Below, piece by piece: positions 1 through 8,415 of a DNA stretch of 64,000 nt. The position numbers and the translations under genes were made by a program. Source of the DNA: Limnohabitans sp. 2KL-1 (lineage in GTDB: Bacteria; Pseudomonadota; Gammaproteobacteria; Burkholderiales; Burkholderiaceae_C); contig NZ_NESL01000001.1 in assembly GCF_003063435.1 (NCBI RefSeq), forward strand, positions 434,001 to 498,000, read 5' to 3'. The notes under the pieces were generated by a model that saw only the letters and a list, made by a program, of their open reading frames with translations, was not told where the DNA came from and did not search any database. Numbering within the stretch: position 1 is the stretch's first letter; the number at the start of each line of letters is the position of its first letter.

Positions 1-5
1 GCGGC

Positions 6-1064
6 TCAGCCCGCCAGGGCCATGACCCGGCCATGCGCCGCACTTTGCAAGCCCAGCTCTATCAGCGCCATCACCTGCAAGGCCTCTTGTGCGGGCACTG
101 GGTTGGCGCTGCCGTGCAGCACCGCATCGCGCACCCGGGCGTAATACTGCGGGTAGTCGCCGCGCAGGCAGGGCTGCTGGCGTTCGGTCAGCTGTTGCGC
201 CGAATCCGACAAAGTCAGGTGCAGCGGCTGTGGGTCAAGGCCCCAATCGGTGGCGGTGTCTGTCAGGTCAGGCCGCAAACCTGCCTTGAGGGCGTCTTCC
301 TGCGTGTCCAGTCCCCATTTGACGCATGAGCCGTTTGTGCCATGCACCACAAAGCGCGGTGCCACGCGGGCCGTCAGGGCGCTGGCGTGCAGCACCACGC
401 GCAGGCTGTCGTACCGCAACACCGCGTGAAACCAGTCGTCGGCCTGAGCCCCGTCACGTTGGCAGGCCAGGTCCAGCCACAGGCTTTGTGGCTGGCCAAA
501 CAGCTGCAGAGCCTGGTCCAGCAGGTGTGGCCCCAGGTCGTACCACAGGCCGCTGCCAGGGTTGCCCGATTCGCGCCAGCGCTGGCGCACCACGGGCCGG
601 TAGCGGTCAAAGTGCGACTCGACATGCGTGACCCGCCCCAACTCGCCGCTTTGCAGCAGCGCCTGCAGAGTCAAAAAATCACCATCCCAGCGCCGGTTGT
701 GAAACACCGACAACACACGTTGGTGCTGCTCGGCCAGCGCGATCAGGTGCCGGGCCTCGGCCGCATTCAGGGTGAAAGGCTTGTCCACCACCACATGCTT
801 GCCCGCCGCCAGCGCTTGGGCGGCCAGCGGGGCATGGGTGTCGTTGGGGGTGGCGATCACCACCAAATCGATGTCAGGTCGGGCGATCAGGGCCTCGGGT
901 GTTTCGCACACGGGGGTGTCCGGCCAGTGGGCGAGCACATCGCCCGGGCGGCGGCTGGCCACAGCGGCGAGTTGCAGGCCCGGTACGGCGGCGATCAAAG
1001 GCGCATGAAAAGTGGCCGAGGCATAACCGTAGCCCAGCAGGCCCACGTTCAGGAAGGCGGTCAT
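6..1064 (-). CDS. Gfo/Idh/MocA-family NAD(P)-dependent oxidoreductase
   Basis: A 352-residue protein with an N-terminal Rossmann segment (GLLGYGYASATFHAP near residue 9), a segment reading VVIATPNDTHA near residue 70 and the catalytic-lysine motif in the form VDKPFTLN near residue 95. A C-terminal alpha/beta domain characteristic of the family follows. Length and motif spacing fit the YdgJ-like branch, which oxidises or reduces cyclic polyols and sugars. The actual substrate cannot be read from sequence. The gene ends at the window edge, so its downstream partner is not visible. It is convergent with nothing seen here and lies 57 bases downstream of the methyltransferase on the same strand, so the two may be co-transcribed. 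Confidence 0.85.
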   Translation of the reverse strand: MTAFLNVGLLGYGYASATFHAPLIAAVPGLQLAAVASRRPGDVLAHWPDTPVCETPEALIARPDIDLVVIATPNDTHAPLAAQALAAGKHVVVDKPFTLNAAEARHLIALAEQHQRVLSVFHNRRWDGDFLTLQALLQSGELGRVTHVESHFDRYRPVVRQRWRESGNPGSGLWYDLGPHLLDQALQLFGQPQSLWLDLACQRDGAQADDWFHAVLRYDSLRVVLHASALTARVAPRFVVHGTNGSCVKWGLDTQEDALKAGLRPDLTDTATDWGLDPQPLHLTLSDSAQQLTERQQPCLRGDYPQYYARVRDAVLHGSANPVPAQEALQVMALIELGLQSAAHGRVMALAG

Positions 1065-1121
1065 CCAGAGGCTTTCATCTCAGTCAAAAACAGACCGTCA
1101 GCTTAAACCAGCAGGCGGGTG

Positions 1122-1844
1122 TCATGTGGGCGCGCGCGTGTAGGTCAGCATGCGCCCCTTGTAAGCCACAGATCCCGATTGCGCCGGTTGGTCCAGCACC
1201 TGCTCGTGCATCGCAAAGCCCACGCGGGCCATGTGCTTGTGAAATGCCGGACGATTGCCCCGGTTCGGGTCCACCACCCAAATTTCGCAGCTCGCTGCGG
1301 CATGGGTGTTGATGAAGTGGGCCAGCGTCCCTTCGTCATCGCGTTCATACAGGATGTCGCTGCCCACGATCAGGTCAAACAGGCCGCTCACCCCGGTGTC
1401 ATGCGCCTGCGTCAACACGGGTTGACCATCTTCGCGTACGGCGGCTGTGCCCCACAAACCATGGCGGTACGTGATGGGCTCCAAGCCGTTGAGTCGGGTG
1501 TTGTGGTCCAGAAAAGCATGGGTCAGCGGGTGGCAGTCGCTGGCCGTCACATCGGCCCCGCGCCGGTGTGCCACTAGGCTGGACAGCGCCAGGCCGCAGC
1601 CAATTTCCAAAATCCGTTCGGTGGTCACCGGTCGCAGTGCCATGCGCTCGGCCATGCGAGAACCAGAAGGCCACAGCAAGCCAAACAGCGGCCAGGTGGC
1701 CGAAGAAATGCCCAGGTTGAGTGCTTCATCGAGCGGGTCGTGAAACTGGTTGTTGTCGAGCAAGGAGCGGATGAGCAAGTCATCCACGCCCCCAACCGCG
1801 ATGCTGTCCTGTTTGGTCAGGTAGCCCGGTGACGGGTGTGGCAA
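1122..1844 (-). CDS. SAM-dependent methyltransferase, lysine/METTL21-like family
   Basis: A 240-residue protein. The SAM-binding motif I reads ILEIGCGLALSSLVA near residue 78 and is followed by an acidic loop (ADVTASDCHPL), typical of class I methyltransferases. The N-terminal stretch (GISSATWPLFGLLWPSG) resembles the nicotinamide N-methyltransferase/METTL21 protein-lysine methyltransferase group, where W and P lie just upstream of motif I. The target is unknown. It is transcribed divergently from the metallo-beta-lactamase-fold gene with about 90 bases between starts, so a shared promoter region is likely. Confidence 0.75.
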   Translation of the reverse strand: MPHPSPGYLTKQDSIAVGGVDDLLIRSLLDNNQFHDPLDEALNLGISSATWPLFGLLWPSGSRMAERMALRPVTTERILEIGCGLALSSLVAHRRGADVTASDCHPLTHAFLDHNTRLNGLEPITYRHGLWGTAAVREDGQPVLTQAHDTGVSGLFDLIVGSDILYERDDEGTLAHFINTHAAASCEIWVVDPNRGNRPAFHKHMARVGFAMHEQVLDQPAQSGSVAYKGRMLTYTRAPT

Positions 1845-1936
1845 ATGAGCAATCGATGCAGCGCGCTGGCGGGGGGAATCAAGTGGCGCTGGCTGGGGGT
1901 GACTGTAGCGGCAAACGGCGTTCCTATAATTTGCGC

Positions 1937-2575
1937 ATGTTGCAATACCAAACGATCCCCGTCACGCCTTTTCAGCAAAACTGTTCCCTGGTCTGGGACG
2001 ATCAGACCCGGCAGGCTGCCGTGATCGATCCCGGCGGTGATCTGGATGTGCTGTTGGGGGCCGTGGCGCAGTTGCAGATCCAACTGGAGCAGATCTGGAT
2101 CACCCACGGCCATGTGGACCACGCCGCAGGCACGGCCGAACTGTCCGAGCGTTTGCAGTTGCCCATCATCGGCCCGCACCCCGGTGACCAGTTCTGGATC
2201 GACGGTTTGCCGCAGGCTGCGGCCGGGTACGGTTTTCCTCCTGCACGGGCTTTCAAGCCCACGCGCTGGCTGCACGATGGCGACACGGTCACGTTGGGCA
2301 GCCACACTTTGCAGGTGAGGCATTGTCCCGGGCACACGCCGGGCCATGTGGTGTTTTATTCGCCCGAAATCCAGCGTGCCTTTGTGGGCGATGTGCTGTT
2401 TGCGGGCAGCATTGGCCGTACCGATTTTCCGCAGGGCAACCACGAGCACTTGATCGCCAGCATCACCGAGCGTCTGTGGCCCATGGGCAATGGCACGGTG
2501 TTCATCCCGGGCCACGGCCCAGAAAGCACCTTTGGACGTGAGCGCAAAAGCAACCCTTATGTGGGCGGAACCTGA
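1937..2575 (+). CDS. MBL-fold metallo-hydrolase, YcbL/glyoxalase II-like
   Basis: The protein is 212 residues when started at the ATG at 1937; an upstream in-frame start would add non-conserved residues. The zinc motif THGHVDHAAG gives H57, H59, D61 and H62. Further ligands are in HCPGHTPGHV and the bridging aspartate in FVGDVLF. The C-terminal FIPGHGPES supplies the last histidine. The short length, lacking the C-terminal helical domain of true GloB, matches the single-domain YcbL type, which hydrolyses thioesters such as S-lactoylglutathione. Activity is inferred from family. Confidence 0.85.
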   Translation: MLQYQTIPVTPFQQNCSLVWDDQTRQAAVIDPGGDLDVLLGAVAQLQIQLEQIWITHGHVDHAAGTAELSERLQLPIIGPHPGDQFWIDGLPQAAAGYGFPPARAFKPTRWLHDGDTVTLGSHTLQVRHCPGHTPGHVVFYSPEIQRAFVGDVLFAGSIGRTDFPQGNHEHLIASITERLWPMGNGTVFIPGHGPESTFGRERKSNPYVGGT

Positions 2576-2672
2576 AGTTGCTCAAAAATTCCGCGCCACG
2601 GAAGGTGCGGTCTGTGATGCCCTGGCGCTTGGGCATCTGGATCGCGCAGACCCGCAAGGCCCGCATGACCCA

Positions 2673-3554
2673 CTAGCCTCGAAGCGCTTGCTGATAAAGA
2701 TGTTGCACTTTGGGCAAGTTGGCTTCGAGTTCCTCAATCCGATTGGCCCCGCTGGGGTGCGTGGACAGGAACGCGGGGCCGCCGTTGCCGTTGGCCGATA
2801 GCATTTTTTTCCACAAACTGACGCTGGCTTCCGGGCGATAACCGCCACGCGCTGCAATTTCCAGCCCGACCAAGTCGGATTCGGTTTCGTCGTCGCGCCC
2901 GTATTTGAGGGTCAGCAGTTGCGTGCCCAGGTTGGCTGCCGCATCGCCCAATGCGCCCAGACCCAGCAATTGCGATGCAATCGACAGGCCAAAGCTGGTG
3001 GCCTGGCTTTTGGCCAGCCGTTCGCGTGCGTGTTCGCGCAGGGCGTGTGCCATCTCGTGGCCCATGATCATGGCCACCTCATCATCGGTCAGCTTCAGCT
3101 GGTCCAGGATGCCGGTGTAAAACGCGATCTTGCCGCCGGGCATGCACCACGCGTTGATTTGCTTGCTGCCAATCAAGTTGACTTGCCACTTCCACTCGCG
3201 CGAACGAGGGTTCCATTGTTCGGTGTGTGGAATGAGTTTTCTGGCAATGGTGTGCAGACGCTGCAATTGCGGGTGCCCATCAGGGGCCAGTGCGCCTTTT
3301 GATCGGGCATCGGCCAGGACCTGGGTGTATTGTTGGCGTGCAGAGCCTTCCAGCGTTTCGGCCGGCACCAATTTGCGCAGGCCTGAGGCCGAACCCACAT
3401 CGACCTGGGCCAGCGCCGACCCGGCCGCTGCGGTGCCCGCCGCCAACATGAAAGCCCGTCGGGCTTGCCAACGTGGAGAGGTGTGGGGCGCGGCGTCAGA
3501 AACGACGTCGGGAGCAGGGGTTTGAAGGTTGCAAATAAAGCACATAGTTCGCAA
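2673..3554 (-). CDS. M48-family metallopeptidase, exported
   Basis: A 293-residue protein with the zinc-protease motif HEMAH at residues 166-170 and a downstream glutamate in DETESDLVGLEIAARGGY, the third ligand region of M48 (HtpX/Oma1/LoiP-like) peptidases. The N-terminus carries a twin-arginine-like export signal (QARRAFMLAAGTAAAG, then ALAQ as possible cleavage site near residue 50), so the enzyme probably acts in the periplasm on misfolded envelope proteins. Start choice is uncertain: the ATG at 3545 or a start nearer the twin arginine would also keep the signal. It is divergent from ampG. Confidence 0.85.
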   Translation of the reverse strand: MRTMCFICNLQTPAPDVVSDAAPHTSPRWQARRAFMLAAGTAAAGSALAQVDVGSASGLRKLVPAETLEGSARQQYTQVLADARSKGALAPDGHPQLQRLHTIARKLIPHTEQWNPRSREWKWQVNLIGSKQINAWCMPGGKIAFYTGILDQLKLTDDEVAMIMGHEMAHALREHARERLAKSQATSFGLSIASQLLGLGALGDAAANLGTQLLTLKYGRDDETESDLVGLEIAARGGYRPEASVSLWKKMLSANGNGGPAFLSTHPSGANRIEELEANLPKVQHLYQQALRG

Positions 3555-3602
3555 ATGATAACGAACAGACCGGATTCAAGTGAGGCAACCGATAATTCGC
3601 AG

Positions 3603-4949
3603 ATGTCCGACACTGCAACTTCTCCTGATAACACCCCGTCCGGCACCGTTCGCTCTTGGCGCGAAGCCTGGCGGCTGTATTTGCAACCGGCCAGCTTGCG
3701 CATGCTGGTGTTGGGGTTCGCTGCTGGACTGCCGCTGTTGCTGGTGCTGGGAACGCTCAGTTTCCGATTGCGCGAAGCGGGCATTGACCGCAGCACCATC
3801 GGCTATTTGAGTTGGGTGGGTTTGGCCTATGGCGTGAAGTGGATGTGGGCGCCGCTGGTGGATCGCATGCCCATTCCCGGGCTGACCCGGCAGCTGGGGC
3901 GCAGGCGCAGCTGGTTGTTGCTGTCGCAACTTGTCGTTGCAGGTGGGCTGGTGGGCATGGCGTGGCATGACCCTTCCCAGCTGCTGGGTCCCTTGGTGGC
4001 TTGTGCGGTGGCGGTGGCGGTGGCTTCTGCCACGCAAGACATTGCGCTCGACGCTTACCGCATCGAGTCGGCCGGGGTGAACGCACAGGCCGCGCTGGCG
4101 GCCAGCTACCAGACGGGTTATCGGCTGGCCATGATCTGGGCCGGTGCGGGCGTATTGTGGATCGCAGCCTGGGCCCAAGGCGAGCAAGCCGTGGGTTATG
4201 CGCAATCGGCCTGGCAAGCGGCTTATCTGGTGATGGCGCTCAGCATGTTGCCGGGCATGCTGGTGGTACTGGGTTCATCCGAACCCGTGGCGGCACCTTT
4301 GCGGCCTGCCCGGAATGTGGCCGAGTGGTTAAAGGGCGCGGTGATCGATCCGTTTGCCGACTTTTGGTTGCGCTACCGCTGGCAGGCCGTTTTGCTGCTG
4401 GCGCTGATCGCGGTTTACCGCATCAGCGATGTGGTCATGGGCATCATGGCCAATCCGTTTTATGTGGACATGGGGTTCACCAAAACAGAAGTGGCGGGCG
4501 TGACGAAGGTGTACGGCGTGATCATGACCCTGGTGGGCGCGTTTGTGGGTGGGGTGCTGTCGGCGCGTTGGGGTGTGATGCGCATCCTGATGCTGGGTGC
4601 CGTGCTGAGTGCGGCCAGCAATTTGCTGTTTGTCTGGCTCAGCGGTGTGGGGCATGATGTGCAGGCGCTGGTCTGGGTCATCTCGGCTGACAATCTGGCC
4701 AGCGGCATTGCCTCAGCGGCCTTCATCGCTTATTTGTCTTCGCTCACCAATGTCAGTTATTCGGCCACGCAATATGCGCTGCTCAGCTCCATGATGCTGC
4801 TGCTGCCCAAGTTCATTGCGGGGTTTTCGGGTGACTTTGTCGATGCGCATGGTTACGCCAGCTTCTTCACGGCCACGGCTTGGTTGGGTTTGCCGGTGCT
4901 GCTGCTGGTGGCGCTGGCGTCCCGGGTGCATGCCCGGGTGAAGCGCTAA
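3603..4949 (+). CDS. ampG: AmpG muropeptide permease (MFS)
   Basis: A 448-residue integral membrane protein when started at 3603; an upstream open extension is not conserved-looking. The AmpG pattern is clear: FAAGLPLLLVLGTLSFRLRE, then SWVGLAYGVKWMWAPLVDR, the basic loop LGRRRSW, and SATQDIALDAYRIE. Twelve or more hydrophobic segments follow. It imports GlcNAc-anhydroMurNAc-peptides from the periplasm for cell-wall recycling. A MurU homologue at 46.9-47.7 kb supplies a later step of the same recycling route. The last codons contain a CCCGGG-TGCATG-CCCGGG palindrome at 4921-4938. Confidence 0.9.
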   Translation: MSDTATSPDNTPSGTVRSWREAWRLYLQPASLRMLVLGFAAGLPLLLVLGTLSFRLREAGIDRSTIGYLSWVGLAYGVKWMWAPLVDRMPIPGLTRQLGRRRSWLLLSQLVVAGGLVGMAWHDPSQLLGPLVACAVAVAVASATQDIALDAYRIESAGVNAQAALAASYQTGYRLAMIWAGAGVLWIAAWAQGEQAVGYAQSAWQAAYLVMALSMLPGMLVVLGSSEPVAAPLRPARNVAEWLKGAVIDPFADFWLRYRWQAVLLLALIAVYRISDVVMGIMANPFYVDMGFTKTEVAGVTKVYGVIMTLVGAFVGGVLSARWGVMRILMLGAVLSAASNLLFVWLSGVGHDVQALVWVISADNLASGIASAAFIAYLSSLTNVSYSATQYALLSSMMLLLPKFIAGFSGDFVDAHGYASFFTATAWLGLPVLLLVALASRVHARVKR

Positions 4950-4950
4950 A

Positions 4951-4965
4951 TTTACGCATCTTTAC
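4951..4965 (+). promoter_or_regulatory. Tandem TTTAC repeat upstream of the two-component operon
   Basis: TTTAC occurs at 4951-4955 and again at 4961-4965, exactly 10 bases apart, between the ampG stop codon and the response-regulator start. OmpR/PhoP-family regulators bind direct repeats at about one helical turn, so this is a candidate autoregulatory box. Seen directly as a repeat; the regulatory role is inference. Confidence 0.3.
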
Positions 4966-5009
4966 CCAAAGCACACGACAAGCTTGCGCGTGCAGGAGAT
5001 GATCACCCG

Positions 5010-5711
5010 ATGCAACAACTCTTGATGATCGAAGACGATGCCCGTTTGGCGGGCATGGTGGCGGACTATCTGGGGCAAAACGGGTTTGGCGTGACCCATG
5101 CGCCCGATGCCCAAAGTGGCCTGGCCCGTTTGCACAGCCCGGGCGTGGATCTGGTGATCCTGGACCTGATGCTGCCCGACATGGATGGCTTGCAGGTGTG
5201 CCAACGCATCCGGGCCTTGCCTGGCAGCGCGGGACAGGTGCCGGTGCTCATGCTCACGGCCAAAGGCGACCCGATGGACCGCGTCATCGGGCTTGAAATG
5301 GGGGCGGACGACTATTTGCCCAAGCCCTTTGAGCCGCGCGAGCTGCTGGCGCGCATCAAGGCCATTTTGCGACGCAAGAGCACCGCCCATGACGCGCCTC
5401 AACAACTCATGCAATTTGGCTCGCTCGAGATCGACCGCGATGCCCGCCGCGTCAGCGTCAAGGGGCAGGCGTGCGATTTGACCTCTTACCAGTACGACTT
5501 GCTGGTGGCGTTGGCCGAGCGCGCAGGCCGCGTGCTCACGCGTGACCAGATCATGGAAGCGGTGCGCGGCCGTGAGCTGGAGGCCTTTGACCGCTCCATC
5601 GATGTGCACATGGGCCGCATCCGTGCCGCCATCGAGGTGGACCCCCGGTCGCCCCAGCGCATTTTGACGGTGCGTGGCGTCGGTTACGTGTTTGCACGGC
5701 AGCAGGACTGA
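5010..5711 (+). CDS. OmpR-family response regulator
   Basis: A 233-residue protein. The receiver domain is at residues 1-115 with acidic pocket (EDD), phospho-acceptor D52 in LDLMLPDMDG, and the conserved lysine in LPKPFEPREL. A winged-helix DNA-binding domain lies at about 130-230 (RVLTRDQIMEAVRGRE, then DVHMGRIRAAIE, ending VRGVGYVF). It is paired with the sensor kinase 9 bases downstream. The pair resembles RstA/RstB in architecture, but signal and regulon are not identifiable from the sequence. Confidence 0.92.
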   Translation: MQQLLMIEDDARLAGMVADYLGQNGFGVTHAPDAQSGLARLHSPGVDLVILDLMLPDMDGLQVCQRIRALPGSAGQVPVLMLTAKGDPMDRVIGLEMGADDYLPKPFEPRELLARIKAILRRKSTAHDAPQQLMQFGSLEIDRDARRVSVKGQACDLTSYQYDLLVALAERAGRVLTRDQIMEAVRGRELEAFDRSIDVHMGRIRAAIEVDPRSPQRILTVRGVGYVFARQQD

Positions 5712-5720
5712 AACGTCACC

Positions 5721-6995
5721 ATGCCCTTTCAGGCCCTGTCCCGTCATTGGTCGCGTCATTTGTACCTGCGCATCTGGTTGGCGGTGGTGGCGGGTGTGAC
5801 GCTGCTCATGTTGGTCGTGGGCTGGGTCTGGCGGGCGAGTGTGGAGCACCACGCCGAACCGCCCATGCCACATGAATGGGTGGTGTTGAATGCGCAAGGC
5901 GAGGTGCTGGCCTCTACCCGACGGCGTGGCCCCGGGGGACCGCTGACGTTTGACCTGACGTTGCCTGATGGCCAGCCTTTGCAGTTGCACGTGTTGCGCA
6001 ACGGGGTGCAGATGGAAGAGCGCCGTCGGCCTCTGGCCCTGCCGGGCATGGGGCCTGCACCGAACGGACGCATGCCTGCCCACTTGCACAAAGAAATGCC
6101 TTGGTGGGCTCAGCCCTCGGGGTTTTTCTGGATGCTGGGCCTGATTGGCCTGGCCGTGGCGCTGGGGCTGTACCCTGTGGTGCGCAGGCTCACGCAACGG
6201 CTCGAAGGTCTGCAGCGCGGTGTGCAGCGCTGGGGCGAAGGCGACTTGTCGGTGCGCGTGCCGGTGCAAGGCGATGATGAGGTGGCCGATTTGTCTGAAC
6301 GGTTCAATGCAGCAGCAGAACGCATCGAAGGCCTGATGGCCGCGCAAAAGTCCCTGTTGGCCAATGCCTCGCACGAGCTGCGCTCGCCCCTGGCGCGCAT
6401 TCGCATGGGGCTGGAGTTGATGAACGCGCCAGCAGCCGACTCGGTGCAGATGGGCCGCAACCGCGCCGAAATCCTGCGCAACATGGCCGAACTGGACCAA
6501 CTCATCGACGAAATTTTGCTGGCCAGCCGACTGGATGCCCAAGAGGCCGACATCGGGACGGTGGAGCCGGTGGATCTGGTGGGTTTGTGCGCCGAAGAGT
6601 GCGCCCGCACCGGTGCCCGGTTGGAGGTGCCCGAAGGCTTGGCGAACCTGGAGGTGCCTGGCGTGGCCAAATTGTTGCGTCGCATGGTGCGCAACCTGTT
6701 GGAAAATGCGCGGCGTCATGGCGTGCCGGCAGACTTGGCTGACGATGTGGTCCTGACATTGGGCAGGCGCGCCGGGGGGGTGTGGCTCAGCGTTTGTGAC
6801 CGTGGACCAGGTGTGCCCACGCCCTACCGTGCACGTATTTTTGAACCGTTTTTCCGATTGCCCGGGGCCAGTGAGCGGGTGGGCGGTGTGGGCCTTGGCC
6901 TGTCGCTCGTCAAATCAATTGCCGAACGCCATGCTGCCGAGGTCTCCTGCGAGGACCGTGTGGGGGGCGGTGCGTGTTTTGTGATTCGCTGGTGA
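5721..6995 (+). CDS. Membrane sensor histidine kinase, partner of the upstream regulator
   Basis: A 424-residue protein. The first membrane segment is near residues 18-36. A short periplasmic domain at about 40-130 is rich in Pro, His and Met. The second membrane segment is at 134-152, followed by HAMP. The dimerisation box (NASHELRSPLARIRMGLE) places the phospho-acceptor at H218. The ATPase domain shows N-box (NLLENARRHG), G1 (DRGPGVP) and G2 (GVGLGLSLVKSIAERH). His/Met-rich periplasmic loops sometimes sense metals or envelope stress, but that is only a suggestion here. Confidence 0.92.
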   Translation: MPFQALSRHWSRHLYLRIWLAVVAGVTLLMLVVGWVWRASVEHHAEPPMPHEWVVLNAQGEVLASTRRRGPGGPLTFDLTLPDGQPLQLHVLRNGVQMEERRRPLALPGMGPAPNGRMPAHLHKEMPWWAQPSGFFWMLGLIGLAVALGLYPVVRRLTQRLEGLQRGVQRWGEGDLSVRVPVQGDDEVADLSERFNAAAERIEGLMAAQKSLLANASHELRSPLARIRMGLELMNAPAADSVQMGRNRAEILRNMAELDQLIDEILLASRLDAQEADIGTVEPVDLVGLCAEECARTGARLEVPEGLANLEVPGVAKLLRRMVRNLLENARRHGVPADLADDVVLTLGRRAGGVWLSVCDRGPGVPTPYRARIFEPFFRLPGASERVGGVGLGLSLVKSIAERHAAEVSCEDRVGGGACFVIRW

Positions 6996-7107
6996 AACCG
7001 GCAGAGAAGGTCCAGATCCAGTCGTTTGCAAAATGGCCCGTCAAGCATGCTTTATCAGCACAAATTGCGACATACTTGCGCAGCCAAATGCTTGAATGGG
7101 TCAATGT

Positions 7108-8103
7108 ATGGAACTGGTGTTTTTGTGCCCGGCCGTTAAAAAAGCGGTGGGTGGGGTCAAAGTGATTTACCGCCAAGCGGCGTTGATGAACGAATTGCTC
7201 GGCCCCTCGGGTGGGCGCGCCTGCGTTTTGCACCCCAACACATGGCGTTTCAAAGTGCAGTGGTTTGAGAGCCATGTTCCTCTGCGGCGGGAGCGGTTCA
7301 AGTGGCGCTGGGTCGGCAAGCCCAGCAAGTCCGATATCCGTGGTGTTTTTGACCCTGCGCGCGATGTGGTGGTGGTGCCCGAGCTGTGGGTGCGCAAATA
7401 CGGTGTTCAGTTGCTGGAAGCCAAGGTGCCTTATGTCATTTATGTGCAAAATGGTTATTACATCAACAAAGGGCAGCCAGATGATTTGGACCGTGCTTAT
7501 CGCGGGGCCAAGTGCATTTTGACGATTTCGGAGGATGCGACCCGGTGTGTGGCGATGGCGTTTCCAGGTGTTCAAGAGCGCATCTTGAGGGTGCATTACT
7601 CCATCGATGTCGGCAACTTCAATCCGCATCGGGCCAAAGAAAACTTGATCACTTACATGCCGCGAAAGTTGGCCGATCATTCTGCCAAGGCACTTTTTTT
7701 CCTGCGCAGTCATTTGCCGGCCCACTGGAAAATTCAGCCAATCGATGGGCTCAACGAATCCGGGGTGGCCGAGTTGCTGTCTCGCTCTCGGATATTCATG
7801 TCGTTCAGCCATTTTGAAGGCTGCCCTTTACCCCCTTTGGAGGCGGCTCTGAGTGGAAATCGCGTGGTGGGCTACACCGGGCAAGGTGCCCGGGAGTATT
7901 GGCACCCCGATGTTTTTGATGAAATCGAGTCTGGGAATTTGGTGAGCTTGGCTCAGCAGGTCTTGCGCCGCGTCGCCGATTGGGACGCCAACCCCGGCGA
8001 GACTGCACCAGCCCCCGCCACTTTGAACAAACTCTCGGCCACTTACTCGGTGCACCAAGAGGAGGCGGATATGCGCGCCTTGTTGAGGCGTTTGGCTGAC
8101 TGA
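7108..8103 (+). CDS. GT-B glycosyltransferase, GT4-like
   Basis: About 331 residues from the ATG at 7108; an ATG at 7096 adds four residues. The nucleotide-sugar signature EGCPLPPLEAALSGNRVVG near residue 240 matches the E-x7-E motif of GT4-type retaining glycosyltransferases. The preceding SRIFMSFSHFEG is also typical. The N-terminal half (LVFLCPAVKKAVGGVKVIYR) looks like the acceptor-side Rossmann fold. It probably adds a sugar to a surface glycan, but it stands alone without other polysaccharide genes. It is lower in GC and richer in unusual codons than its neighbours by eye, so it may have been acquired. Confidence 0.7.
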   Translation: MELVFLCPAVKKAVGGVKVIYRQAALMNELLGPSGGRACVLHPNTWRFKVQWFESHVPLRRERFKWRWVGKPSKSDIRGVFDPARDVVVVPELWVRKYGVQLLEAKVPYVIYVQNGYYINKGQPDDLDRAYRGAKCILTISEDATRCVAMAFPGVQERILRVHYSIDVGNFNPHRAKENLITYMPRKLADHSAKALFFLRSHLPAHWKIQPIDGLNESGVAELLSRSRIFMSFSHFEGCPLPPLEAALSGNRVVGYTGQGAREYWHPDVFDEIESGNLVSLAQQVLRRVADWDANPGETAPAPATLNKLSATYSVHQEEADMRALLRRLAD

Positions 8104-8133
8104 GCTCGGGGCGCCTTGGTGTCTGTTACCGGG

Positions 8134-8157
8134 CACCACCGCCCTCAGGCGGTGGTG
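8134..8157 (+). terminator. Hairpin between convergent glycosyltransferase and zinc-finger genes
   Basis: A perfect 10-base stem, CACCACCGCC with GGCGGTGGTG around a CTCA loop. It sits 30 bases after the glycosyltransferase stop and before the end of the convergent small zinc-finger gene. There is no clear T-run, so it may act as a bidirectional or Rho-assisted terminator. Confidence 0.5.
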
Positions 8158-8196
8158 GGTGCCGGGCCATCTTGGGCCGTCAGCATCTCGCGTGGC

Positions 8197-8403
8197 TCAA
8201 TGGCTGTGAGCCACCTGCTCTCCCGCTTTGAGCTTGTAAACCGTGCCGCAATAAGGGCACTTGGCTTCGCCGGTTTTGGCCACATCCAGGTAGACCTTGG
8301 GGTGGCTGTTCCAGAGTTTCATGTCGGCTTTGGGGCTGGGGCAGAAAACGCCGCCCTGCGGGTTCAGATCGGCGGCCAGCAATTCAACGGCTTGGGTGCT
8401 CAT
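8197..8403 (-). CDS. Small zinc-finger (zf-CHCC) protein
   Basis: A 68-residue protein whose zinc-binding residues appear as GGVFCPSP, a conserved SHPKVYLD stretch, and KCPYCGTVYKL. This is the pattern of the zf-CHCC family related to mitochondrial complex I subunit NDUFS6. In betaproteobacteria it commonly lies directly downstream of ilvE, as here (12 bases). Its function is unknown; it is likely co-transcribed with ilvE. Confidence 0.85.
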   Translation of the reverse strand: MSTQAVELLAADLNPQGGVFCPSPKADMKLWNSHPKVYLDVAKTGEAKCPYCGTVYKLKAGEQVAHSH

Positions 8404-8415
8404 GGATCTTGCTCC

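Noticed and set aside
4315-4340. Sequence resembling the D-arm of tRNA-Leu or tRNA-Ser (GCCGAGTGGTTAAAGG)
   Set aside because: It lies in frame inside ampG, with no acceptor stem or anticodon arm around it.
4962-6719. Long antisense open frame opposite the two-component genes
   Set aside because: It has no family motifs and is His/Gln/Arg-rich, as expected for the complement of high-GC coding DNA. The plus-strand genes have complete domain sets.
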